From Camellia lanceoleosa (Eukaryota; Streptophyta; Magnoliopsida; Ericales; Theaceae): DNA of 64,000 nucleotides. Positions 20,097-31,235 of this stretch are shown here, in pieces; position 1 is the first letter of the stretch, and the number at the start of each line of letters is the position of its first letter. The DNA lies in assembly GCA_025200525.1 (NCBI GenBank), contig CM045759.1, positions 7,750,001-7,814,000 on the forward strand, given 5' to 3'. Made by a program: the position numbers and the translations under genes. The notes under the pieces were generated by a model. The model had not been told where the DNA came from, made no database searches, and was given only the letters and a program-made list of their open reading frames with translations.

Positions 20097-23000
20097 TTCT
20101 GATCATTACCTGCAAAACCATGTTGGAGAAGAAAAAAAATCATTTAATTATTCTATTATTTTAATCAAGCAGCTAAACTCATTTAGCATAACCTATCACT
20201 ATAAGACAGGTGAATTGCACCAAATGACCTATTACCGCCAAGGACCCAACTCAACATTAAAGGCATTACAAGGTCGATAAAAAATCTCCATCCAACTCTT
20301 CCTGGATGTGGTACCTTAAACTTTGTCAAAAACTGTAAAACATAATATAAGCTGTTATGAAATGCATGCAAAACTCCACGGAAAACTCGAGTTTATTTTA
20401 ATTAGACAACAAGATGTCCCTATCTAACCTACGCCTACCACCTTCATTGGTAAATTTGGAGCTCGTCCCCACCTCTGTAGAATCACCCTCGCATGGGCCT
20501 TCAACCTCCGACACTACCTTCATCATATCTATTTCAGCCACCATAGAGACATCCCACAACCTATCCTCTCCCTTCTTGCTATATTCACTGCTTGTGTCTA
20601 TACACTGATTCTTGTCAACCCCCTCTGAAGGATAATTGTCACTAGTCTTCCGATCCTTTAATTTGCAGTCACACTGCTCCTTCACAGTATTTGACACGAT
20701 GATTTGCTCTTCACATACCCTAACAAGGTAAGTTATACCTTTGCACTCTAGCTAGATGGTTTGATTAATGGACTCCATACAAGTTGTTGCTTGGGTGGAA
20801 GTTTACTTGGTGTAACTCTCAAGATCAGGCGAAATGGAGTAGACTAGACAGGTTTTTACTCAACCATGAGTGGGTTCAGAATTTTAATTTCAAACTTCGG
20901 GGTCTCCCTAGAATATTATCTGATCATAGCCCTGTCATATTAATGGAGGATGATAGGGATTGGGGCCTAAGCCCTTTAAGTTCCTAAATGCTTGGTTACT
21001 CCACAAGAATTTCCTACCTTTTGTGAAGCAAAGTTGGTCTGGGTTTGTAGTGGAGGGTTGGGCAGGATATAAATGTCTCATGAAATTTAAAGCCCTGAAA
21101 CAAGCTTTAAAACAATGGAATGTGGAGGTCTTTGGGAAGGTGGAAAATTAGCTCCCAATTTATTGAGTCATATGCCTTTTCAAAATCCAATTTAAGTACC
21201 AAACCTCTCTTGTTGGATCTTTTCCACCCATCAACAATTTCATTAACTATAAGAATTACATCCAGAATGTTCCTACCACCCAAAAAAGCTGACAAGACCT
21301 CACTAATAATCCTGGGCATCACCTGCTTCATCCTATTGATATCTGGTTTGGAGGTTGAATCTACATTGCTGCACTAATGTTGAGTCTGTGTTGGTTGTTG
21401 TGTCTGCATTGCTGCACTAATGAGTCTATATGGTGCTCTGGTTTGGTGTTGATTTGTAGGTGGTTGTTCTATTTTTTTTGTTTCCTTGGTTGGTTGCTCA
21501 CCAACTCTGGGGGTGCTAGCAAATGATAGGATAGGCTTTTTGGTACCAACATGGTTACGATGATTTAGCTCATTGTGATGCTTTTGCACTTGCCTTTCTT
21601 TATTGATGTTTTTTGTTTTGTACTTTGTACTGTGCTCTACATCAATGAAGTTTCTTTTTTTTTTTTGCCAATAAAAAAAAAAAAAACATGTGCTTATCAC
21701 ACTCCTACCGATAATGGGCCAAGGCCTATTCCCAAATATGCCATGTAAGTTGAGGCCATGATCGTAGCCATTCATGCCTGTCCATGGATAACATCAACCC
21801 ATAGTCTTCTTGCATCCTCATAGCTGGGTAAATTTAAAAATTAAATAAATCAATAAATAAATAAATAAATAAATAAGAAGAAGATAGTTAGTCACCAAGA
21901 TAGTATTTTGATCTATGAAGCTCCATGTCTGCCAAAGTAGTGACGCAGACATTTGATATTGGTTAAAGTTATTACCATTTACAACCTTACAAAATGGAAA
22001 ATTTGGAACACTCCTTGTACTGCATTAAAACTAGATATTTTACACAAGACATGTCATTCACATGGTCACACGACCTCTCATTGAAAGGCTCATAAAATGG
22101 TGCAATCCCTCTCCTTACACCCATGAATGTGCTTTGGCATTTTAAGAGGAGTATACTTTTTAAATTTGATTTCATTTGTAAGGTTATTATATTCTGGGGT
22201 GAATGCTCATATAAATCAAATTTTACTTGGATTTTTTGACAAGGGAAAATTGCAATTACTTCATCAGAGAAGAGACAACATCTATAGGACTTCCTGACTC
22301 AATGCTTCGCTTCCAAGCCTTATCAAGCTCCGTTGCCAGCTGATAGCTATCCTGAAATTTTGAATGAAATATTTCAGCAAAGATTGTACTGTTATAGAAA
22401 TTGTAATGTTTATTTGCTTCTTAGAAGGATGAAATTTGTACAAAACAATAAAATAATTCATGCGAGAAACTATATAATAATGAGATAAGTCTAGACATTT
22501 ACCACCAGAGTAATATAAGAATAATACAAGTCTTGAGGGTATATATATTTCTGACTTAGTAAGCAGAAAATTAAGTACTTGTGACATCATAGAATCCTCA
22601 ATGAGGCAAAGATCTAGCAAACATAATGTAGATCAAACAATAACTATAATTTAGGCAAACAATATATAGAAAAGCAATTTGTACCTTAATGGCCATCAAT
22701 CCACCTTGACCCAAATTGGGTGTCATTGTACGGACAGAGTCCCCAACCAAGGTTACACAACCCTTTCCCCAGTTAAAAGTTGGTGCACGGTCATATATGT
22801 CCCGTCAAATAATTGCATCTTCATCAGTGGCAAGCAACAAATCTATCACATTATCACACCAACCCTTAAATATCTTCAACAACCTTTGCTTTTTACCTAA
22901 CACAAACATAGAATATTTAAATATGATATAGAACATCCTCATCATCATCAATATCTTTGTCCTGACTATTTGAGAGTGCTTACACAAAAACTTTCCAAAT

Positions 23001-23420
23001 GCAATTATTCTAAATGGCCAATCCTCTATTAAAAGTGCATGTTTAGAATCCAGAAATAAATACAGTAGATACGAAAATATCAACAGTGGAATATCTACCA
23101 GTGGAACCATCTACACCATCAGGTGGTCCATAGTGAAATGCATACCACTGCATCTTTCCTACAACAACATCTGAAGACACGACTCAGTTCCTTCAAAAAG
23201 AGAAATTTTAAATATGAGCCTCTCCCTTCAAGACGTAAGGTACAGAATAAAGAAGTCTATGAAGATACAAATAAATAAATAAACCTATAAAGCAGCAAAA
23301 TAATGAAATATTAACATATCCAACGATCTCACTACCAGCAAGCACAAAATCTACGATACCAGTGTAACAACTGCAACCTGAATATGTGGCTTTCGTGAAT
23401 CCAAACAAAATTTTCCTGAC
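20097..23420 (-). pseudogene. ZEP: Zeaxanthin epoxidase pseudogene (3' two thirds)
   Basis: Zeaxanthin epoxidase is a plastid FAD monooxygenase that turns zeaxanthin into violaxanthin in the xanthophyll cycle and ABA pathway. Six exons read in order on the minus strand: 23420-23316 (ATYSGCSCYTGIVDFV), ~23207-23099 (GKMQWYAFH), 22896-22685 (GWCDNVIDLL...GDSVRTMTPNLGQGG, the FAD-binding GD motif), 22351-22260 (DSYQLATELDKAWK), 21823-21709 (ASTYMAYLGIGLGPLS) and 20332 to ~20225 (FLTKFKVPHPGRVGW). Most have good AG/GT borders. TGA codons interrupt exon 3 (22807-22805) and exon 5 (21774-21772), both at positions expected to be arginine (CGA to TGA). Exon 2 is frameshifted. The N-terminal FAD-binding exons and C-terminal FHA region are absent; a trace (AATGATCAG) at ~20109 ends at the duplication border. 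A scrambled LINE fills the last intron. Confidence 0.92.
20398..21690 (+). mobile_element. Scrambled LINE inside a ZEP pseudogene intron
   Basis: Four LINE pieces lie in alternating orientation. The first is a minus-strand ORF1-like segment (20697-20398). The second is a plus-strand endonuclease end (20784-21150: FTWCNSQ, WSRLDRFL, SDHSPVI). The third is a minus-strand reverse-transcriptase piece (21331-21150: GGRNILDVILIVNEIVD, KLDFEKAYDSINW). The fourth is a plus-strand 3' UTR with a poly(A) run at ~21675-21687. Internal inversion is known from twin priming during LINE insertion, but one event does not explain all the flips. It lies between two ZEP exons, so it inserted in the intron. Confidence 0.75.
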
Positions 23421-24745
23421 CTGTTCAGGTGAAATGAGTATCTATAACTTTCACGCTACACAGAAAATCTATATAACATTTTCTAGACACCAAAGGAAAA
23501 ACACAACATTTGCAATCTTCCACTTTTTGATGAATTTCTCCAAAAAAATTGCTCATCATGGAAATTAAACAAGGTAGTTTCTTGAAACTTCCAGGAGTAT
23601 AAAACGGACATAAACCCAAAAACGGGGGAAATTTTAGTACACTAGGTACCTATGGCCAATAAGGTTAGATTTTTTTGGCATCAATCATCTCCAAAAAAAT
23701 TGTTAACATACATCACCACCATAATATCAGCGTAATGTGTAGTTTTATATTTGCAAACATTATGATGTTTCTTTTAAAAAAAATTTGCAAAACAAGCTTT
23801 TATGTTTAAAAACACTTCCTAACAGTTGCAGGTGGTTTCATTGATTAAAAAAAAAAAGAAGTTATAACTAGCATTTCAATCTTCAATTTTGCCAAGCAAG
23901 ATTCAAATATAAAATCCACACAATTTCCAGCTAACCCTTAACATAACACCCGAGATAATCCCTAGGAGAATTAGCAGTGTCATTGACTCAAACAAATTCA
24001 CATAAAAATGAATTACGCGCATATTAGCCATAATTAATCTGTGTTAAATAGAACTGATATGAACTAAGGTTGAGGGATAGCTTCAATATTACATGTATTT
24101 AAAGTCTCATTTCTATTAATCTCGGCAATGCACCACAACTTTGCACCTCTTCTAGTGTACAAGCCTGTATTAGCTATATACATACGAACAGAAATACAAT
24201 ACAATTACACGTTTACATATATATATCAACTACTCAAGTTAAGACATTTACTGTTTGATAAATGGCAATTGGATTGGTATTTTTTTTCTTGGTTTGTTGC
24301 CCTTACATGGTGGCAGCAAAATTGAATAAATTTATTATTCACATTCTGTCAATGTATAAAATAAAACAAATTTAGATGAGCCTATGTAGCATAGTCTGCA
24401 ACATTGTTGACAGAACTGGTTGTTAGTAATGGTTTCCCTAGAGTTTCCATAATATGAATTCCTATGCAGTTTATCAAACAGTAAAGAATTTCTACCCAGC
24501 AACAATGAACTGTGTTCTAAATATGGATTCAATTCAATCAGAAAACCCTTAAAAATTATAAATTAAAATAAAAATAAAAGAGCTTAATCTCTTGCAGACC
24601 AAAATTTCCAAGGAGCACATTGCAAAATTGTTCCAAAAATTACAAAAATCAAACCTATACAACACTTTACATCTTACATATATGTGTTTGTATATATATA
24701 CGTACAGACAAAAAAAAAATGAAGTTAGATACATATAAAAGCATA
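23421..24745. other. Non-coding DNA upstream of the ZEP remnant
   Basis: I searched both strands for the missing N-terminal ZEP exons (FAD-binding GxGxxG region) and found none. The sequence is AT-rich without recognisable element ends. Confidence 0.5.
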
Positions 24746-24755
24746 CAAACAAAAT

Positions 24756-24758
<3 letters not shown>

Positions 24759-24800
<42 letters not shown>
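24759..24800 (+). repeat. (GA)n microsatellite
   Basis: This is an uninterrupted AG dinucleotide run of about 40 bp. Confidence 0.95.
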
Positions 24801-24803
<3 letters not shown>

Positions 24804-24939
24804 AAGCAAGTGGATCTATTATGAGCTAAAATATTTGTTGAACCAAAAAATGCCTCATTCAATCGATTACAATGATACATATGTTGTGAAATGTAATTTA
24901 CACCATTGTGAGATGGTGATACTATTGTAATTTACGCAT

Positions 24940-25354
24940 TGCGGGTGTTGATTTCCGACCACACAACCAAAAGGGGAACTCAGCTAGAGAGCACCGGCAG
25001 AATAGATTAAGCTTAACAACCTGTAACAAGAAGATGGGAATTCTTGCGGTGGTTCTTCCACCCGGGGGCACTCTGATGATCAAGTTAGTAAATCTTCTCT
25101 CTCACAGATATCAAAACAATGCACAAGTCAAAGCATCATAAATAAAAGCATACCTTAGACCCACAAGGGTGCCTTACTTTTATAATAATCAGTGTCCAAC
25201 TTCCCCTAGAAGTCTTACTTCATAGGACTCTATCCTTTACAACCCCGACAGTGCCCTAAACATCTTGGCAAACATGATCTACCCACGTGGAACCTCGACT
25301 GACACCTCAACGTCACCTTAGCCACGTCGCGTCATCTCAAAATACTTCCCCACA
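24940..25354 (-). repeat. 3' LTR of the Tat-like element
   Basis: The 415-bp LTR reads TGTGGGGAAGTATT...CAACACCCGCA on the minus strand. Its inner two thirds match 31236-31506. A TATA-like ATTATAAAAG (minus strand, near 25185) sits where a U3 promoter is expected. The outer flank is CGCAT (24935-24939); the matching duplication is lost because the other LTR is truncated. Confidence 0.8.
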
Positions 25355-25989
25355 ACAGTCTCCTAGCTTCTATTACCTCGGCTACCTGAGGTAATGGAAC
25401 CTACATCGTTTCATCTTCCAACATGCTAGAGATACTTTTCCGACCGAGATCATGACTCGGCGGTATATCGAAACAAGGACTCAAATGTCCACTCGTCAAG
25501 AACCAAGATTCAAAAATCATCATGTTCTATTTCATCCAGGTCAAACATCTTGACAGAGATCATGATTCACTAGTTCAAGAACACCAAGACCCTAGTATCA
25601 ACTCATCAGGAACCAAAAACAAACAAGTTCTGTCCCATCTAAATTTAACATCTCAACAGAGATCAACATCTTAACCAAGATCATCATCTCAACCAAAATC
25701 ATCATGTCATCACCTCGTTGGTTCATATCAGTCACGCGTCACTCTATTGCATCGAAGTTGTCTACGCTGCCTAACAGGCACGTCGTCCAAGGCAGTTACA
25801 TAATGTTTTGCCACCTTTTTGTTTTTGGACAAAACTTCATTCACTCTCTCTCTAGAAGTCTCCATTGTCATTCCTTCGAAGTTTTTCCTATTACAACTCT
25901 GGTCACCACTTCCGGCGTGCACTCAGCAGTTCTGTTCTGATCAGAGCGTTGTCTGACTTTGGCAAATCCCATTCCGGCATTTACTTCCT

Positions 25990-26850
25990 CGGCTCCGCTT
26001 TGTAAGTCCTTGATTTCTTTTATTTTAACTTCAGTTCTCTACTGTTTTGAAATATATTCCCTTTTTGGATTATTACACATCACACACGTTATCCATATCT
26101 ACATCTACATTGCCATCTTGTATACATATTTGAATCCCATTGTTCTACATGCCTTCCCTTTCTTTGACTCAAATTTTATCCTTCATGTTCTTGAACCCAT
26201 CTTGACATTTTCTATATTTGACACATATCTTCTAGCACACTGTCACTGAATTTTATTAATTTTGTTCATACCTTGAATCTGTCAGTGCTCTATTTTTCTC
26301 ATATTCTTGAATCTTTGATCACTGTTTCATGTTTTTTAGACCTGTTTCTTCTGTCTATTCTTGCTTGTTAGTAGATTACTGCCTATGAATCTTTTACATT
26401 TGCATAGACTTAGGTTTGGGATTTGCTAGAATCCACACTTAGGAAAACTAAAACAAATTTTGCCCCCAAACTTTCTTCAGAACCCTAAAACTAATAACCC
26501 AGTAGTCCTTAGGGTTTTGCCGAGGTCTTTAACCCACACAGTCCAACCTTTCTTTCTAGAATTGCAGTAGTCGAGGTCATGGAGATGTTCAAATGGAGGG
26601 TAGACTCCTCCAATAAACTAGAATACTTCCATCAGGAATTCTCCATTCCAACCAACGTTCATCTAAGGTTGGCTGGGGAGGAGGATTCCATGATGCCTGG
26701 AGAGACATATATGCCCTTCACTGTAGTATCTATCATCGAGAGTGGAGTCAGATTCCATCTTGACATATTGTTTTGCTTCGGGCCAAGGTGCATTCTTTTG
26801 TATCTGAACAAGTTATTTTTTTTAATGCAAGTCCTCTTTTTGACTAAGTG
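25990..26850 (+). CDS. Antisense extra ORF with a PF04195-like segment
   Basis: On the strand opposite to the element's own genes, an ORF starting at ATG 26579 or 26585 reads FSIPTNVHLRLAGEED...GETYMPFTVVSIIESGVRFHLDILF. The order FxIPxxVxLR...G...Y...ESGxRFxLxxxF matches the 'putative gypsy type transposon' domain (Pfam PF04195), found as an additional ORF in Tat-lineage elements. Upstream is a GTAAGT donor (~26000) and a TTGCAG acceptor (~26566), suggesting a spliced leader. The ORF is cut after about 65 residues of similarity, so only the beginning survives. Confidence 0.55.
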
Positions 26851-26854
26851 TTGA

Positions 26855-27340
26855 ATGCTTGTCTTTGTCTTTACTGTCTTGTATGATTCCATACTTAGAA
26901 TATTTTTGTACTTCTCCCAAGTATACTTTAACTGTGTAATCACTTCGGGTTAGAACACATCTAACATGTACCACCTCAGATCCACTTCATCTAGGGTGCA
27001 CCCGTAGTTGGTCACCTCGGAGTTCACCGTTTACTATGATCTCAGCCAACGGGCACTTTATAAAAAAAAAATTAAATAACATTCAACAAGTATTGCTTCC
27101 TTACTTCTACTTGCTGTCTTTTATCAAGACTTCACCCTTCCAACATTTTTAGGTTTGACGACCTGGTTGGTGATCTCAGGTAACCAACAACTCGAGTGTC
27201 CCTTTATCTAGATACCTCGGTTGACTCCAACTTGTAAATTTTTTCAAAAATTTCAACAAGTGTCAAGCCTATTCCTGCTTCCTTCATCTGGATACCTCGG
27301 CTGACTCCAACTTGTAAATTTCAACAACATTTTCATGCTT
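26855..27340. other. Non-coding interior of the Tat-like element
   Basis: Degenerate sequence with two partial repeats of a CTCGGNTGACTCCAACTTG unit (about 27217 and 27298). No readable protein. Confidence 0.5.
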
Positions 27341-27342
27341 TT

Positions 27343-27560
27343 TTACATAGGCTTCAGCATCCTTTTGCATATAGGGCCACAAGAATCCCTGTGATATAGC
27401 TCTGTGGGTAGGGGATCTGCCTCATGTATGGCTTCCACATACTTCTTCGTGGACCTTGAATAAAAAGTCTTCAACCTGGGAAGGATGTATACATCGTAAC
27501 AGAGGTCCAGTAAAAACCCTTCTGTATAGATGGCCTTTTGCCGACAGGCAGAACCTGGTC
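27343..27560 (-). pseudogene. Gypsy integrase HHCC zinc-finger remnant
   Basis: The minus strand reads LYRRVFTGPLLRCIHPSQ, VEDFLFKVHEEVCGSHT, a TGA stop, then GRSPTHRAISQGFLWPYMQK and DAEAYVKK. This is the N-terminal integrase zinc-binding region of plant Gypsy elements: H in VHE and the H of GSH are the first two ligands. The following CxxC pair (CDKCQRF in intact relatives) is absent because the sequence diverges after YVKK. The integrase core is missing. Confidence 0.8.
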
Positions 27561-27589
27561 GACTTCAGTCTGATCTTGTGTGCTTCCTT

Positions 27590-28275
27590 TTTGTCTTCTA
27601 GGATCTGGGATCTGCTTACTTAGATTGAGCTCTTCTCTTCTCAAACCTAATCATCTAGGCCGAGATCTTATCTTCTGGAATCTGAGATCTGCTTACTTAG
27701 GCTAAGCTCTTCTCTTTTTGGACTTAATCATCTAGGCCGAGATCTTGTCTTCTGGAATCTGGGATCTGCTCACTTAGGCCGAGCTCTCGTCTTCTTAGAC
27801 CTAATCATCTAGGCCAAGATCTTGTCTTCTGGAATCTAGAATCCACTCACTCAGGCTGAGCTCTGGTCTTCTCGGACCAAATCATCTAGGTCGAGATCTT
27901 GTCTTCTGAAATCTAGAATGCTCACTCAAACTGACCTCTTCTCTTTTTGGAACTAATCATCTAGGCCAAGATCTTGTCTTCTAGAATTTGGGATCTGCTC
28001 ACTTATGTCGAGCTCTCGTCTTTTTGGACCTAATTATCTAGGCCGTGATCTTGTCTTTTAGAATCTAGGATCTGCTCACTCAGGCTAAGCTCTTGTCTTC
28101 TTAGACCTAATCATCTAGATTGAGATTTTGTCTTATGGAATTTGGGATCTACTCACTTAGGCTGAGCTATTCTCATCTCGGACCTAATCATCTAGGCTGA
28201 GATCTTGTCTTTTGGAATCTGGGATCAACTCACTCAAACTGAGCTCTTCTCTTCTCGAACCTAATCATCTAGGCC
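27590..28275. repeat. 77-bp tandem array, left part
   Basis: About nine imperfect units of roughly 77 bp contain AATCATCTAGGCCGAGATCT, TGTCTTCTGGAATCTGGGAT and CTGCTCACTTAGG. The array is split by the solo LTR and resumes at 30739-30840. It lies in the element interior between the gag start and the integrase remnant. Confidence 0.9.
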
Positions 28276-30738
28276 TGTGACAACCCTCACATCTGATTAA
28301 TGTTAAACTGTGTTTGAGCATGATAAGTACTCGATTAGAATGAAAGCTTAATCTGTTTGCATGAGTGTATTGTTTTTAATGCATTTCTATCTGTTTGGTT
28401 ACGGAATGATCTATTCATATTCTGACTTTGAATTGCAAATTGAAGGCCTTAACGGTGACCGAATCTGAAATTGATTAGTGTTTTATGCTAGTTAGAATTT
28501 ATGTGATTTTATGGTAGGTTTAATTAAAATTTGATTTGGAATGATTAAATTAGCATTATTAATGTTAAATTACATCAACTTGAATTATTTGCATTTTTGC
28601 CACTAGTGGGCACTTTAGGCCATTAATTGATTTCATATCATTTTGTTGCCTCTTTTTATTCACCCTCAAGACCAAAAACGTGAGAGAGAGTTAGAGAGTT
28701 GGAAGAAAAATTGAGTTCATCAAGAATTGGCTTGGGACTTAGAAGAATTGGAGAGAAATTGCAAAATTAGGCTCCTACACCTAAAATTCAAGACCTAAGG
28801 TAGGAAATCATCCTCTCAAATATGAATTTAAGTTGTTTCTTGCATGGTTCATGGAAATTTGGAGTTTAAAGTCAAGAATTAATTTAAGGAGTTGAATTGA
28901 GAATTAATTCATGCATGCATGTACATACCCTTGAATTTTGAGGTTATTTTCATAAGAATTTCTAACATACATGTTCATATTTTGTTATGGTCCATGAATT
29001 CACCATGATTTTGAGCTCAATCTTGCATTTGATCTTGTTTTGGAACATTAGAGTTAATGGGAACTCATGCATGTATGATTTTGCATTGTTCTTCATGTTT
29101 ACATCTAATTTGGTGTTCAATTGGCTTACTTTTGGGCTTGATTTCATAAATTGATCTTTGAAACATGTTGTAGTATGAGTTTTCAGATGTTTTCTAGAAA
29201 ATTAGCCCAAAAGAATCGAATTTGAAGCTTTTTAAGTCGAGTTTCATGCTTGAGGATCAATTTGGAAATTTCAGATTTTTTATCCACGCTCGAGCGGAGG
29301 ACTTCACGCTCGAGCGTACACTCTGAGTACATGCACTTCCGCTCGAGCATAGGAAGTCATGCTCGAGCATGAAATGCATATGCCCAGAAGTTCATGTGTC
29401 TCGTAGTCCGCTCGAGCGAGGTAATCTGCGCTCAAGCGAGGGTCTGAGTCTTATGCTTGATCATGAGTCAAGCGTCCATCGAGTGTGAAAAACACGCATC
29501 CAGTACTTTTCTTGAGTTTGCAGTCCGCTCTAGCGAAGGAAGTCACGCTCGAGCGAATCTTCATTGTTTGTATGTCCGCTCGAGCGTAGAAAGCCACGCT
29601 CAAGCGTGGACCCCTATTTCAGCAAATTTTGAAAAGTGTTTTAAAGTACATCTTTGCATCCTCATTTCATCCTAGGCATTCCTAGGCCAAGTTTAAGGCA
29701 TCTTTATGAGGATAATTCTATAGAACCACACCAAGTCAAGTTTAGGGGCTAAGCTATTAATCCCAATTGTGTAACTTAGTGTGTGTTCATTCTGCAATTG
29801 TGTAGAGTTGGCACCCGAGGACACCGACTAGCCTATCTGTAGCCCATCACTCTGTGAGTAATAATGTTGTAAAGATACGTTCAATTATAACTATTTTTGA
29901 ACGATTGATTGTACTGCTTTCTGAAATGGCATTATTTACTGAATGAATGTTTGTCCTATTTGTGAACTGTATTCATGGCATCCATAGCAACTTATTCTAT
30001 CGCCTTTGTCACAAAGATCTCTGTCGGCCCAATGTTTGGAACTACTATCGCATCGTTATGATGGCCATCAACTGACTGTTCGGTCTGTTAAGACCTACTG
30101 TACTGTTTTGCTATTGGATGTACCACATATGACTACTATGGTTTCTAAATGACCGATATGGCATGAAATATGAGCCACTGATTGAATAACTGATTTATTA
30201 ATGCAAATGACTGTTTTAATTAATGAAAGGGCATTCATTCTTAACCAATTTATGCACTTGTTATTCATTGGGCTTTAGCTCACTGTTATTATTTATATGT
30301 AGGTGTCTAGGCACCGGACCGAAGCTAGGAGCATCAGTTAAACTCCCGTTTTGTCAAGCCAACCTTTGTGCCTTACTTTGAGGTTCCGAGTTCGTTCAAG
30401 CTAAGGCTGATTTAGGATATTCAAGATCACCTTTTTGTCTCTGTTTCATATCGACTAAATAAGACTTGACTATACAGTTGTGGTGAACAGATTTGGTCAC
30501 TAACTAGGATGTTTGTGTATATGGTGTATGCATATATGTTTTGGTTATAAATGTAGCTTGTTTATAAAAGTTTTTTTGCATTCAGATTGTCACAACTCAT
30601 TGGACATCTTTTTATTACTGTTTGGCTTTCGCCAAATTTCCTTACTCAGACATCGTTTTTACTATTAACCGGGCCTTCTAATCACGGACATCGGGCGGTT
30701 ATATACTAAACCCATAGGGGCGGGTTTGGGTCGTGACA
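28276..30738 (+). mobile_element. Solo LTR, CTCGAGCG family, complete (2463 bp)
   Basis: It begins TGTGACAACCCTCAC and ends GGGTCGTGACA (TG...CA). It is flanked by the 5-bp duplication AGGCC (28271-28275 and 30739-30743). Removing it and one AGGCC restores the 77-bp tandem repeat exactly. There is no second LTR and no interior, so this is a solo LTR left by LTR-LTR recombination, or an LTR-only insertion. It holds the CTCGAGCG cluster at 29285-29610. No ORF is convincing. Confidence 0.93.
29285..29612. repeat. CGCTCGAGCG palindrome cluster
   Basis: Roughly ten copies of CGCTCGAGCG or one-base variants occur in about 330 bp. They appear as pairs, one following CC and one following CA, spaced 20-45 bp apart. 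The core CTCGAG is an XhoI-type palindrome. Inverted LTR copies at 12740-12970 and 1-20 share it. Confidence 0.85.
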
Positions 30739-30840
30739 AGGCCGAGATCTTGTTTTCTGGAATCTGGGATCTATTCACTTAGGATGAGCTTTTCTTTTCT
30801 CGGACCTAATCATCTAGGCCGAGATCTTGTCTTCTAGGCA
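30739..30840. repeat. 77-bp tandem array, right part
   Basis: This is the continuation of the array at 27590-28275 after the solo LTR insertion. It begins with the duplicated AGGCC. Confidence 0.9.
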
Positions 30841-31200
30841 CCAGTTTTGGTTGCTAGTATCAACATGTCTTGTAATGGAGATGTTGGTTGCATTACATTG
30901 TTATGCATCATGAGGTTGACCACTATCTGTAGATTTGTCAACTTATTCGCCATGTCTTTCAGTTTCTTCGTATTTTCTCCGACATCTGTCCCTCTGTACC
31001 TAAAGACTGCTTTCACAGTAGTACTCATCTCGGCTACTCTTCTTGTTCCATTCTCGGCCTTTGGCCACATTATTCGCCTCAGGATTCACTTATTGCACTT
31101 TTCCATTATGGTCCCCTTCTTCAGTGTTAAGATCCACATGTTCCTCCTTCTCACTGTGGATGTTGTTTCCAATCCTCACTTTTTGTCCGTTGTTGGCCAT
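30841..31200 (-). pseudogene. Start of the Tat-like element's gag
   Basis: After the primer-binding region the minus strand reads MANNGQKVRIGNN...EEGDHNGKVQ and then a stop. A second open stretch follows (31070-30834: AEMSTTVKAVFRYRGTDVGE, then NTKKLKDMANKLTN). The heptad-like charged second part resembles the coiled start of Tat gag proteins, but similarity is weak. The miniature element at 31798-32688 has the same ATAGATGGCCAACA start. Confidence 0.45.
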
Positions 31201-31214
31201 CTATCCTTACTAAG

Positions 31215-31235
31215 TTCCCATAGACGGCGCCAAAT
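31215..31235 (-). other. Primer-binding region of the Tat-like element
   Basis: The minus strand carries ATTTGGCGCCGTCTATGGGA directly after the LTR end CAACACCCACA. This is the place and kind of motif expected for minus-strand DNA priming. Confidence 0.75.

Noticed and set aside
20183..20371. A separate 62-codon gene
   Set aside because: The sequence is the FLTKFKVPHPG exon of the ZEP pseudogene plus intron read-through, not an independent gene.
29285..29612. CRISPR-like array (regularly repeated palindromes)
   Set aside because: This is plant nuclear DNA, the spacers are irregular and similar to each other, and the cluster is shared by LTR copies.
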